Assembly (NCBI GenBank): GCA_025453655.1
Contig: JALOPX010000010.1
Coordinates: 1-33,021, forward strand
Length of the DNA stretch: 33,021 bases
Direction of reading: 5' to 3'
Source: Candidatus Krumholzibacteriia bacterium
GTDB lineage: Bacteria; Krumholzibacteriota; Krumholzibacteriia; Krumholzibacteriales; Krumholzibacteriaceae
Part shown: positions 8,218 through 16,381 of the stretch, piece after piece
How the letters are laid out: each line of letters starts with the position of its first letter
How positions within the stretch are numbered: position 1 is the stretch's first letter
Translations under genes and position numbers: made by a program
Notes under the pieces: generated by a model
What the model was told of the DNA's origin: nothing
The model's input: the letters and a program-made list of their open reading frames with translations, nothing else
The model's database searches: none

Positions 8218-10026
8218 ATGAAGAAACTGCGCATAATATGGCATCTTTTTCCATGGTACATTCTCATCATATTCGCATCGCTTTTCGCGGTTTCGTGGTT
8301 CGTTTCCAGGTATACGCGCGATTTTCACAGGGAAAATATCGGCAGGAATCTCGAGAGCATGGCGAGGCTCGTCGATTTCGACCTCGAATCGGGACTGCGC
8401 GGCATATCCAATTCGAGGATGGACTCGATCTGCGTCGAACTCCACGCGCGGTCCGGGATCAGGGTGACCGTAGTCGGAAAGGACGGCAGGGTGGCCGGCG
8501 ATTCGCTGGAAGAATCGGCGGAGATGGAAAACCACGGCGACCGCCCCGAAATCATCAAGGCTCTCTCCGGCGGCACGGGAGTCTCCGAGAGGGTCAGCGG
8601 CACGTTGAAAAGGCCGTTCCTCTACGTCGCCGTTCCCCTGTATGATCAGGACGGCCTCGCGGGAGCCGTGAGAACCTCGATTTCAATGGCGGACCTGAAC
8701 GCGGAGCTGCGCAGGATACAGACGCGCATCATAATGACGGGCGCCGCTGTGGCAATTCTGTCGGTGCTCGTGAGCATCCTGATATCGCGCAGGATAAGCG
8801 CCCCGCTCAACGAGATGAAGAAGGGGATCAGCCATTTCGCCGGGGACGACCTCGAATATCGAATTCCGGTCTACGGCCTGGCCGAAGTCGGGGACCTCGC
8901 CGGAGTCATAAATGAAATGGCCTCGCGCCTCCAGGACAGGATCGATACCGTCGAGCTTCAGCGAAGCGAACAGGAGGCTGTTTTCGCGGCGATGCCCGGA
9001 GGGATCCTCGTCGTGGACGACGAGGAGAGGATCGTAAGGATGAATCCCGGCGCCTCGGGCCTTATCGGGCTTTCCGGCGCTGAAGCGGCGGGGAAAATGA
9101 TCCAGGAGGCCGTTCGAAACCTGCAACTCCAGAAATTCGTCGCCCGGACCCTCCGTTCGGAGGAACCCATTGAGGCGGATTTGACGCTGAGGTCGGAATC
9201 CGGGGACGTGTTCATTCAGGCTCACGGCGTGAAGCTTCGGAGCGACAACGGCAACAGGGGAAAAGGCGCCGTGATCGTCCTCAACGACGTCACCAGGATA
9301 AAAAGGCTGGAGAACGTCAGGCGCGAATTTGTCGCCAACGTCTCGCACGAGCTCAGGACCCCCATAACGGCGATAAAGGGATTCGTCGAGACGCTGATGG
9401 ACGGCGGGATCGACAGCCCCGGAGAGGCGAAGAAATTTCTCGGCATCATCGACCGTCAGGCCGACAGGATGAACGGGATCGTGCGCGACCTTCTCATCCT
9501 CGCCCAGGTGGAAAGGGAAGGGGAGGCCGGCGACATCCGGTTCGAGAAGGGGAATATCAGGAAGATACTCGAAGAAGCAAGGCTGATAACCTCCCCGCAG
9601 GCCGCGGAGAGAAGGATAATCGTAAGCGTCGACTGCGACGAAAAGCTCGAGGCGAGGGTCAATTCCGCCCTCCTAGAACAGGCCGTGATCAATCTCGTGG
9701 AGAACGCGATCAAGTACAGCGACGAGGGGGGCCTGGTAAGGATTAACGCCTCCGTCGAAAACGGATTCCTCGAAGTGGACGTGATCGACCAGGGATGCGG
9801 CATCGCCCCCGAGAACCTTCCGAGGATCTTCGAAAGATTTTTCAGGATCGACAAGGCACGAAGCCGGAAACTGGGCGGGACTGGGCTCGGCCTGTCAATC
9901 GTAAAACACATCGCGGCCGTTCACGGAGGTTCCGTCCACGCGGAGAGCGAACCGGGCAGGGGAAGCGCCTTCAGGCTGCGCATCCCTGTTGATTCGCAAG
10001 GGTTAAGCGCCCAAACGAAAAACTAA
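8218..10026 (+). CDS. phoR: Phosphate-regulon sensor histidine kinase PhoR
   Basis: The 602-residue protein has a first membrane helix at about 11-32, an extracytoplasmic domain of about 140 residues, a second helix near 173-193, a HAMP linker, a PAS domain (about 245-360), HisKA with H377 in VSHELRTPITAIKGF, and an HATPase domain with NLVENAIKYS, DQGCGI and GTGLGLSIVKH. The large extracytoplasmic domain is unlike E. coli PhoR, which has almost none, but is common in PhoR/PhoPR-type kinases of other phyla. It begins 4 nt after phoB, so the two are cotranscribed. Its stop codon lies inside the Pho-box array of the next gene. Signal input through PhoU and the Pst transporter is inferred from family knowledge. 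Confidence 0.93.
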   Translation: MKKLRIIWHLFPWYILIIFASLFAVSWFVSRYTRDFHRENIGRNLESMARLVDFDLESGLRGISNSRMDSICVELHARSGIRVTVVGKDGRVAGDSLEESAEMENHGDRPEIIKALSGGTGVSERVSGTLKRPFLYVAVPLYDQDGLAGAVRTSISMADLNAELRRIQTRIIMTGAAVAILSVLVSILISRRISAPLNEMKKGISHFAGDDLEYRIPVYGLAEVGDLAGVINEMASRLQDRIDTVELQRSEQEAVFAAMPGGILVVDDEERIVRMNPGASGLIGLSGAEAAGKMIQEAVRNLQLQKFVARTLRSEEPIEADLTLRSESGDVFIQAHGVKLRSDNGNRGKGAVIVLNDVTRIKRLENVRREFVANVSHELRTPITAIKGFVETLMDGGIDSPGEAKKFLGIIDRQADRMNGIVRDLLILAQVEREGEAGDIRFEKGNIRKILEEARLITSPQAAERRIIVSVDCDEKLEARVNSALLEQAVINLVENAIKYSDEGGLVRINASVENGFLEVDVIDQGCGIAPENLPRIFERFFRIDKARSRKLGGTGLGLSIVKHIAAVHGGSVHAESEPGRGSAFRLRIPVDSQGLSAQTKN

Positions 10027-10078
10027 CTTTACCCTCATAATCCCCTCATCGCAAATCCCTATACTTTTCTTCGATAAT
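10022..10078 (+). promoter_or_regulatory. Pho-box array and -10 for the porin gene
   Basis: Heptamers at 11-bp spacing are ACTAACT (10022), CCTCATA (10033), CCTCATC (10044) and ATCCCTA (10055); the two middle ones are strongest. A good -10, GATAAT (10073-10078), lies 11 nt beyond. The array starts at the phoR stop codon. It indicates PhoB-dependent transcription of the porin gene. Confidence 0.6.
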
Positions 10079-10201
10079 CGAAGTCTGTCTTGACGCGGCC
10101 TGCCGTTCGGGAGGTGAAAGTAACGGACCGCCAGGCAAAAAGAGCCGGATTGCATCAAGGGATTCTGTTGAAGTGAACACAAGCGTGAAAGGATGAAAGA
10201 A

Positions 10202-11290
10202 ATGAAAAGAAGCATGGTAATAGCGGTCGTACTGACCTCGCTCCTGCCCGGAATGGCCAGGGCCGGGAACTGGTACGACAAGGTCAAGATAAGCGGGGAT
10301 TTCAGGCATCGCCACGAGCTGATACAGGACGAATCGAAGGACGCCGACAGGACCCGCTGGCGCATTCGCGCGAGGCTCGGCATAGCCGCCGATATAAGCG
10401 AGGAGATGTCAGTTTCGTTTCGCCTGGTTTCAGGCTCGGACGATCCGGTATCCACGAACCAGACCCTGACCGACGGGTTCACGACGAAGGGGATAGGGAT
10501 CGACCTCGCCTGCTTCGACTACCATCCGTCGGCGGTCAAGGGGATGCACCTGATCGGCGGCAAGATGAATCTGCCCTTCGCAACCGTTCAGGGCACCGAA
10601 CTTATCTGGGACGGCGATCTCTCGCCGGAGGGAGTCGCCGCGACGTTGTCCAGGGAGATCAACGACAAGGTCGGGGTATCCCTCGGATCGGGCGTATTCT
10701 ATGTTCAGGAAAGATCCTCGGAGGACGATTCGTGGATGGCGGGATTCCAGGGCGTAGTCACTGTAAAGCCCGGCGAGAAGACCCATGTGATCGCCGGCGG
10801 CGGATACTACGACTACCAGAACACTGAAAACTTCCCGACCTTCTACGACGATGAGGATCCCTTCGGCAACTCCGTCAATGTCGACGGAGAGTACGCGACC
10901 GACTACAACCAGTTCGAGATTCTCGGAGAGATAGGGATGAAGGCCGAGAAGATCTCGGCCGCCGTTTACGGGAATTTCGTGAAAAACACCGCAGCCGACA
11001 GTCTCGATACGGGCTATCTCTTCGGCGGGATGATCCGCCACGGCAAGGGTAAAAAGTCGGTAAAGGTCAACGTCAACTACCGCGAGGTGGAGAATGACGC
11101 GGTCGTCGGGGCGTTCACCGACTCCGATTTCCGCAACGGCGGCACGGACGGCAAAGGGCTGGAACTCGGTTTGTCGTACGGGCTTGCGGAAAAGGTCGAC
11201 CTTGCGGTCAGTTATTTCCTCAACCAGAAGGGGATCGAGGAAGAGGTCGATTTCAAGAGACTGCAGATCGATCTTGCGGTAAAATTCTAG
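10202..11290 (+). CDS. Putative porin of the Pho regulon
   Basis: The 362-residue product has a signal peptide (about 1-21, ending ARA before GNWYD) and then alternating polar/hydrophobic beta strands ending in a terminal phenylalanine (LAVKF), the classic outer-membrane barrel signature. The segment RTRWRIRARLGIAADI and the following VSTNQTLTDGF resemble the 'putative porin' family (Porin_5-like). The start at 10202 is chosen because GAAAGGA (10187-10193) is 8 nt upstream; the ATG at 10193 would overlap that site. Its position between phoR and pstS behind a Pho box suggests phosphate or polyphosphate uptake, by analogy with OprP or PhoE. Specificity cannot be read from the sequence. Confidence 0.85.
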   Translation: MKRSMVIAVVLTSLLPGMARAGNWYDKVKISGDFRHRHELIQDESKDADRTRWRIRARLGIAADISEEMSVSFRLVSGSDDPVSTNQTLTDGFTTKGIGIDLACFDYHPSAVKGMHLIGGKMNLPFATVQGTELIWDGDLSPEGVAATLSREINDKVGVSLGSGVFYVQERSSEDDSWMAGFQGVVTVKPGEKTHVIAGGGYYDYQNTENFPTFYDDEDPFGNSVNVDGEYATDYNQFEILGEIGMKAEKISAAVYGNFVKNTAADSLDTGYLFGGMIRHGKGKKSVKVNVNYREVENDAVVGAFTDSDFRNGGTDGKGLELGLSYGLAEKVDLAVSYFLNQKGIEEEVDFKRLQIDLAVKF

Positions 11291-11310
11291 ACGCGTAAAG
11301 CGGGAAGAGC

Positions 11311-11350
11311 CCTAACGAAATCCTAACAATTTCCTGATAAAAACCTCACA
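11311..11350 (+). promoter_or_regulatory. Four-unit Pho-box array upstream of pstS
   Basis: This is the clearest array of the window: CCTAACG (11311), CCTAACA (11322), CCTGATA (11333) and CCTCACA (11344), with AT-only 4-nt spacers aaat, attt and aaaa. The 11-bp spacing is exact. No clear -10 follows. It should drive the pst operon under phosphate limitation. Confidence 0.8.
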
Positions 11351-11425
11351 TTCGGGAGGGAAATTGAAGGAAAGGTCGAGGGCCAGGAAAGCCGGAGAAA
11401 ACCGGCGATAAAAGGAGAAAACAAA

Positions 11426-12283
11426 ATGAAATCATTACTGAAATCACTGTTCAGGTTTTCGTTCCTCATGACGGCGCTAGCGATGTCGGCCGCGATAATG
11501 GCGGGGCCGGCAATCACGGCGGAGACGATAGTAATCGACGGCTCGACGACGGTGGGCCCGATCGCAAAGGCCTTTGCCGAGTATTACATGTCCCTTCACA
11601 AGGACGTCAATATCACGGTGAGCGAATCGGGCAGCGGAAACGGCGCGAAAAGCATCGTCAACGGGACATGCGACATCGCAGATATGTCCCGTTTCATGAA
11701 GCCGACTGAATTCGCCGCCGCAGTGGAAAAGGGACGCATGCCGGTTGCCCATGTGGTGGCGGTGGACGGAATCGCGATGATAGTGAACCCGGCCAACCCG
11801 GTCAAGGCGCTCACCGTCGAACAGGTTCGCGGCATCTACACCGGCGCGATAAGGAACTGGAAGGAAATCGGCGGGCCGGACGTTGCGATCGTCAGGATAA
11901 GCCGCGACACAAACAGCGGGACATACGAGACGTTCGAGAGTCTCGTAATGAACAAGGAAAAGATCCATGAAGGCGTCGAGTATGTCGGTAGCAACGGCGC
12001 GATCCGCCAGAGGGTGCAGAGCACGCCGGCGGCCATAGGGTACGTGGGGCTCGGTTTCGTCGATCGCAGCGTGAAGGCGCTCGATATAAACGGCGTCATG
12101 CCGGAACGCAACACGGTGGCTTCGGGCAAGTATCCGATCGCGCGGCCTCTTTTCATGTTCACGAACGGATACCCGGAGCTCGGCTCGCACCTTCACGCCT
12201 TCGTCACGCTCTACCTGACGGAGCGCGGGCAGGAAATCGTCGAGGAGATAGGTTTCATTCCGGTGACGAATTACCGGAAGTAA
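11426..12283 (+). CDS. pstS: Phosphate ABC transporter substrate-binding protein PstS
   Basis: The 285-residue protein has a signal peptide (about 1-31) and then the phosphate-binding fold. Visible ligand segments are DGSTTVGPI near the start of the mature protein, SGSGNGAKSIVNGTCDIADMSR, and SRDTNSGTYETF, which correspond to the loops that hold phosphate in PstS. AAGGAG lies 7 nt upstream of the ATG. It is the first gene of the pst operon, preceded by a four-unit Pho box and followed by a hairpin. It captures periplasmic phosphate and delivers it to PstCA. Confidence 0.95.
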   Translation: MKSLLKSLFRFSFLMTALAMSAAIMAGPAITAETIVIDGSTTVGPIAKAFAEYYMSLHKDVNITVSESGSGNGAKSIVNGTCDIADMSRFMKPTEFAAAVEKGRMPVAHVVAVDGIAMIVNPANPVKALTVEQVRGIYTGAIRNWKEIGGPDVAIVRISRDTNSGTYETFESLVMNKEKIHEGVEYVGSNGAIRQRVQSTPAAIGYVGLGFVDRSVKALDINGVMPERNTVASGKYPIARPLFMFTNGYPELGSHLHAFVTLYLTERGQEIVEEIGFIPVTNYRK

Positions 12284-12285
12284 TC

Positions 12286-12306
12286 GCTCCGGGGCCGGCC
12301 CGGAGC
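12286..12306 (+). other. Stem-loop in the pstS-pstC gap
   Basis: GCTCCGGG (12286-12293) and CCCGGAGC (12299-12306) form a perfect 8-bp stem with a 5-nt loop, 3 nt after the pstS stop and with no U-run. Hairpins at this place are known to protect mRNA of binding-protein genes so that more of it is made than of the permeases. That role is inferred here. Confidence 0.5.
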
Positions 12307-12335
12307 CGGGCGCCGCGGGCCGGCGGAAAGTGTTT

Positions 12336-13493
12336 ATGGCCGAAAGCAACGACAGGATTGAAAGCGGGAATATCGGGAGCCGGCTTCTCATGGGCGCCAG
12401 GGAGAGGCGCATGAGGTTGATCGGCTCCCGGATCGGCCATTCCGTGCTCATGGCAATCGCCTCGAGTTCGCTCATAGCTTTGCTCTTCATCTTCTACTTC
12501 ATCATCCGGGACGCCGTGCCCTTTTTCAGGATCGAGGGGTTCAGGGAGTTCTTTTTCAGCGCCTCCTGGTACCCTTCAAGGGAGAATCCCGAGTTCGGCG
12601 CCATGGCCATATTCATGGGAAGCGCACTGGTGACGCTCGGAGCTGTCGCTTTTTCCGTTCCCGTAGGCATCATGGCCTCGCTCTGCCTCAGCGACATCCT
12701 GCCCTTTTCGATCAGGCAGGTGGCAAAGCCGGTGATTGAGATGCTCGCGGCGATCCCGTCCGTCGTCTACGGATTCTTCGCCCTGATCGTTTTCGCACCG
12801 GCGCTTCAGCGGAGCGGAGGATCGATCCTCGCCGCCGGCGCGATGATAATACTCGTCCCGATTGCCGCTATCGCAGTCGTCGTGGGCGGGGATCTTCTGG
12901 GAAATCGTCTCGCGAAAAGGGGCGGCAAAGCCGCCCGCCCTCTCGTGACCGCATCCCTGGGGCTGATCGCGTTTTTCCTTCTTTACAGGATTTACGGCGT
13001 CATCGGCGGCCTTGTGATCGAGAGCGGAACGAACGCCCTCAACGCCTCGATCATTCTCGGCATCATGGCCCTGCCCACGATCGTGAGCGTGTCGGAGGAC
13101 GCCCTGAACTCGGCAGGCAGGGAGCTGCGCGAGGGAAGTTACGCTCTCGGGGCGACAAGGGCCGAAACACTGCTCAAGGTCGTCATGCCGGCGGCGAAAA
13201 GCGGGATTACGGCGGCCGTCATCCTCGGCGTGATGAGGGCGATCGGGGAGACGATGGTCGTGTGGATGGCATCCGGAAACGCCGCGAGGATACCGTCGCC
13301 CTGGTTCGACCTGCTCGAGCCGGTCAGGACCCTGACCGCCACGATCGCGGGGGACATGGGCGAGGCGGATCACGTCACCGGATCGGCGAGATATCATGTT
13401 CTGTTCGCGATGGCGGCGAGCCTTCTGGCGATCGCCTTCGTATCGAATCTGATAAGCGAGATAATGGTCAGAAGATCCAGAAAGGGGGCCTGA
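12336..13493 (+). CDS. pstC: Phosphate ABC transporter permease PstC
   Basis: The 385-residue inner-membrane protein has multiple hydrophobic helices and the ABC-permease EAA loop EGSYALGATRAETLLKVVMPAAKSG near residue 265, which contacts PstB. The AIPSVVYGFFALIVFAP segment is typical of PstC. It is longer than the usual ~310 residues because of extra hydrophobic segments at about residues 165-225. ATG 12336 is chosen because GGAAAG (12325-12330) lies 5 nt before it; the GTG at 12330 would overlap this site. It ends 5 nt before pstA. Confidence 0.93.
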   Translation: MAESNDRIESGNIGSRLLMGARERRMRLIGSRIGHSVLMAIASSSLIALLFIFYFIIRDAVPFFRIEGFREFFFSASWYPSRENPEFGAMAIFMGSALVTLGAVAFSVPVGIMASLCLSDILPFSIRQVAKPVIEMLAAIPSVVYGFFALIVFAPALQRSGGSILAAGAMIILVPIAAIAVVVGGDLLGNRLAKRGGKAARPLVTASLGLIAFFLLYRIYGVIGGLVIESGTNALNASIILGIMALPTIVSVSEDALNSAGRELREGSYALGATRAETLLKVVMPAAKSGITAAVILGVMRAIGETMVVWMASGNAARIPSPWFDLLEPVRTLTATIAGDMGEADHVTGSARYHVLFAMAASLLAIAFVSNLISEIMVRRSRKGA

Positions 13494-13498
13494 GGGGG

Positions 13499-14845
13499 AT
13501 GGAAGTCGGGACGCGCAGGATCATGGACAAATCGTTCTCCTCGGTGGGGATCTTCGCGATCGTCCTCATGGCGGTCTCTCTCGTCATCCTTCTCCAGCCC
13601 GTCATCATGAGGGGAATCGGGGCTTTCGCGTTCAGGGGGACGGTCGAATTCAGGGAGATGATGCTTCATCAATTCGGGCGCGGCGACGAAGACAAAATAC
13701 TCATCGAGACGGAAGCGGCGGAGGCCGCGCGGAGACCGGTCTACGAACTTGTCGAAGCCTTCGAAATCGAGTTGCAGGAAGCCGATTCCGAATTCAGGTC
13801 GAAATACCGCTCCCAATTCAGGGAGTTGAAGGGCAGGATTGAAGATCTGCTCGGTCCCGCCGGCGCCGACCCGGGCGGGATTCTCCCCAGGAAAAGGTAC
13901 GGGCAGACCCGCTGGGACCGCGCGGAGAAGAAGCTTCACGACATATTGTTCGTCGAAGGGTACGACCATTCCGATCCATCCAGGATGGGCGTCAGGATAT
14001 TCACTCCCCGCGTCGATGATTTCCGGGGGACCTCGCTCGAGCCTCTTTTCGGCATTCTGGAAAGGGACGCCGAAAAGATGCTGAAACCGAAGCCGACCCT
14101 GTACTGGCGGTTTTTCTTCGACGAATCAATCGACTCCCATTTCTTCGGCGGAATATGGCCCGAGATGCTGGGGACCTTTTATCTTTCCCTCGGGGCGATG
14201 CTCTTCGCCATACCGTTCGGGATAATCACGGCGATATATCTTGCCGAGTACTCGGGAACGGGAAGGTTCGTCAGCCTGCTGAGGACCTGCATAAGCTCTC
14301 TCGCGGGGGTGCCGAGCATAGTCTTCGGGCTGTTCGGCCTCGCTTTTTTCATAAACACAGTCCACGTTTCCGATTCGAAGAGCGTTCTGGCGGGATCGCT
14401 CACGCTCGCGCTTTTGATATTGCCGACGATCATCAGGGCGTCCGAGGAGGCCATACTGGCGGTTCCAGGGGGGTACAAGGAGGCGTCGATGAGCGTCGGG
14501 GCGAGCAAATGGCGCACGATCACCACGGTAATTCTTCCCGCCGCGATGCCCGGCATCCTTACGAGCATGATAATAAGCCTCGGAAGGGCGGCCGGGGAGA
14601 CGGCCCCGATAATATTCACCGCGGCGGTGAGCGTCGGGAAACCGCTCGGGCTCATGCAGGTCTTCAATCAGCCGACGCCGGCCCTGCCCTGGAACATATA
14701 CAATCTCGCGACGGAGCACGAAGCCGTCGACGAGATCCGACACGTGCAGTACGGAATGGTATTCACCCTCGTCCTGATGGTGCTGATGCTGAATCTCGCC
14801 GCCATCCTGATAAGAGCGAGGATAACGAAGAGATTGAGAGGTTGA
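13499..14845 (+). CDS. pstA: Phosphate ABC transporter permease PstA with a large N-terminal insert
   Basis: This 448-residue protein is much longer than common PstA (about 280-300). The first helix is at about 14-35. The core then starts near residue 218 ([18 protein letters not shown]) and includes the EAA-type loop [29 protein letters not shown] and the conserved [10 protein letters not shown]. Between them lie about 175 mostly charged, helical residues rich in Glu, Arg and Lys, expected on the periplasmic side. The ATG follows GGGG, 5 nt after pstC. A reading frame extends further upstream into pstC, but it has no ribosome site. It pairs with PstC to form the phosphate channel. Confidence 0.92.
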   Translation: MEVGTRRIMDKSFSSVGIFAIVLMAVSLVILLQPVIMRGIGAFAFRGTVEFREMMLHQFGRGDEDKILIETEAAEAARRPVYELVEAFEIELQEADSEFRSKYRSQFRELKGRIEDLLGPAGADPGGILPRKRYGQTRWDRAEKKLHDILFVEGYDHSDPSRMGVRIFTPRVDDFRGTSLEPLFGILERDAEKMLKPKPTLYWRFFFDESIDSHFFGGIWPEMLGTFYLSLGAMLFAIPFGIITAIYLAEYSGTGRFVSLLRTCISSLAGVPSIVFGLFGLAFFINTVHVSDSKSVLAGSLTLALLILPTIIRASEEAILAVPGGYKEASMSVGASKWRTITTVILPAAMPGILTSMIISLGRAAGETAPIIFTAAVSVGKPLGLMQVFNQPTPALPWNIYNLATEHEAVDEIRHVQYGMVFTLVLMVLMLNLAAILIRARITKRLRG

Positions 14846-14849
14846 TTCG

Positions 14850-15623
14850 ATGGTGGAATATCCCGGTAAAAAGGACCTGATCGCCGCCGAGGGCTTCTCA
14901 GTATTTTACGGATCGAACGAAGCCGTGAAGAAGGTCACGCTCGAGATTCCCGAGGGGCTGGTGACCTCGATCATCGGCCCGAGCGGATGCGGCAAGAGCA
15001 CCTTCCTGAGGGCGGTGAACAGGATGAACGACCTGATACCGCGATGCAGGACGGAAGGTGCGCTGAGGCTCGACGGACAGGACCTCAACGCGCAGGGAGT
15101 CGACGTGGTGATGCTCAGGAAGAGCGTCGGAATGGTATTTCAGAAGCCGAACCCTTTTCCCAAGAGCATCTTCGACAACATCGCGTTCGGGCCGAGAATC
15201 CACGGCGTGAGGGACCGTTCGAAGCTCGCCGTGATTGTGGAAAAGAGCCTGACCCAGGCCGCCCTCTGGGACGAGGTGAAGGACAGGCTCGGGGACAACG
15301 CCCTCGGGCTCTCGGGGGGGCAGCAGCAGAGGCTTTGCATTGCCCGGGCCATCGCCGTGAAACCGAGCGTCCTTCTGATGGACGAGCCGGCGTCGGCCCT
15401 CGATCCCGCTTCGACGTCGAGAATCGAGGATCTCATTGCGGAACTTCGCGGGAAATACACGATATTGATCGTCACGCACAACATGCAGCAGGCGGCGAGG
15501 GTATCGGACCTGACTGCTTTCTTCTACGAGGGGAACCTGATAGAATTCGGCGAGACGGGCGGAATATTCACGAAGCCGCGCGAAAAACGCACGGAAGATT
15601 ACATTACTGGACGATTCGGATGA
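14850..15623 (+). CDS. pstB: Phosphate ABC transporter ATP-binding protein PstB
   Basis: The 257-residue ATPase has Walker [10 protein letters not shown] (43-51), Q-loop in [16 protein letters not shown], the signature [16 protein letters not shown], Walker [14 protein letters not shown] and the H-loop IVTHNMQQA. The PNPFP motif and the FNPR-like C-terminus are diagnostic of PstB. The start is 4 nt after pstA with GAGAGG just upstream. It powers phosphate import through PstCA and, by family knowledge, works with PhoU to signal phosphate status to PhoR. Confidence 0.96.
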   Translation: MVEYPGKKDLIAAEGFSVFYGSNEAVKKVTLEIPEGLVTSIIGPSGCGKSTFLRAVNRMNDLIPRCRTEGALRLDGQDLNAQGVDVVMLRKSVGMVFQKPNPFPKSIFDNIAFGPRIHGVRDRSKLAVIVEKSLTQAALWDEVKDRLGDNALGLSGGQQQRLCIARAIAVKPSVLLMDEPASALDPASTSRIEDLIAELRGKYTILIVTHNMQQAARVSDLTAFFYEGNLIEFGETGGIFTKPREKRTEDYITGRFG

Positions 15624-15639
15624 GAAGGGACGGTTGGAA

Positions 15640-16323
15640 ATGGCGCTTCATATCCGCAGGGAGATAGAGCATCTGAAGAAGGATATCCTCTCGGTGGGGA
15701 CCGTCGTCGAGGAAAGCCTCTTCAAGGCTGTGAAATCCCTGGAGACGAGGGACGCGGCCCTCGCAAGGGAGGTCATCGACAGCGACGAGGTCATTGACCA
15801 CATGGAGGTGGAACTGGAGGAGGAGTGCCTCAAGGCGCTCGCCCTGCATCAGCCCGTGGCGATAGACCTCAGGCTCATCATCACGATAATGAAGATCAAC
15901 AACGATCTCGAGAGGGTCGGGGATCTCTCGGTCAATATAGCCGAGCGGGCGCTTTTCCTTTCGCAAAACGGAAAGGCGAAGGACCTGTTGAACTTTTCCC
16001 AGATGGCCGAGAAGACGAGAAAGATGCTGGGGAAAAGCCTCGATGCGCTGGTGAACGAGAACACCGCACTCGCGTACGAGGTAATACAGGCCGATTCCGA
16101 GGTGGACAGGATGAACCGCGAGATATTCCTGCAGGTCCATGAGATGATCAAGGCGGATCCGGGGAACGTCGAGAGCCTGATACACCTGCTCTCGGTTTCG
16201 CGCCACATGGAAAGGGTCGCCGATCACGCGACGAACATAGCCGAAGACGTGATCTACATGATCGAAGGGGAGATCGTCCGACACAAGGCGGAAAATTTCC
16301 GCTCGCCGGACGAGCAGTTGTGA
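15640..16323 (+). CDS. phoU: Phosphate signalling regulator PhoU
   Basis: The 227-residue all-helical protein contains two PhoU repeats. The metal-binding motifs are seen around NNDLERVGDLSVNIAE and RHMERVADHATNIAEDVIYM, which match the E/DxxxD signatures of PhoU. The ATG at 15640 follows AAGGGA by about 9 nt; TTG at 15634 is an alternative. It closes the pst operon, 16 nt after pstB. PhoU is known to repress Pho signalling when phosphate is plentiful by acting on PstB and PhoR. Confidence 0.94.
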   Translation: MALHIRREIEHLKKDILSVGTVVEESLFKAVKSLETRDAALAREVIDSDEVIDHMEVELEEECLKALALHQPVAIDLRLIITIMKINNDLERVGDLSVNIAERALFLSQNGKAKDLLNFSQMAEKTRKMLGKSLDALVNENTALAYEVIQADSEVDRMNREIFLQVHEMIKADPGNVESLIHLLSVSRHMERVADHATNIAEDVIYMIEGEIVRHKAENFRSPDEQL

Positions 16324-16334
16324 CATTTCAGTGC

Positions 16335-16360
16335 TTTATTTTCCCCTTGGGGAGAATAAA
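16335..16360. terminator. Bidirectional terminator between phoU and the propeller gene
   Basis: TTTATTTTCCCC (16335-16346) pairs with GGGGAGAATAAA (16349-16360), a 12-bp stem with one G-U pair and T-rich or A-rich arms. It lies between two convergent genes and would serve both strands. Confidence 0.6.
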
Positions 16361-16381
16361 TATCCGGCGCCGTCCCCGTTC

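Noticed and set aside
12330-12332. GTG start for pstC
   Set aside because: It overlaps the GGAAAG site; ATG 12336 has a normal spacing.
11477-12490. Long minus-strand open frame of about 337 codons opposite pstS
   Set aside because: It is a shadow of the high-GC pst operon; the plus-strand genes have full family motifs and ribosome sites, and the antisense translation shows none.
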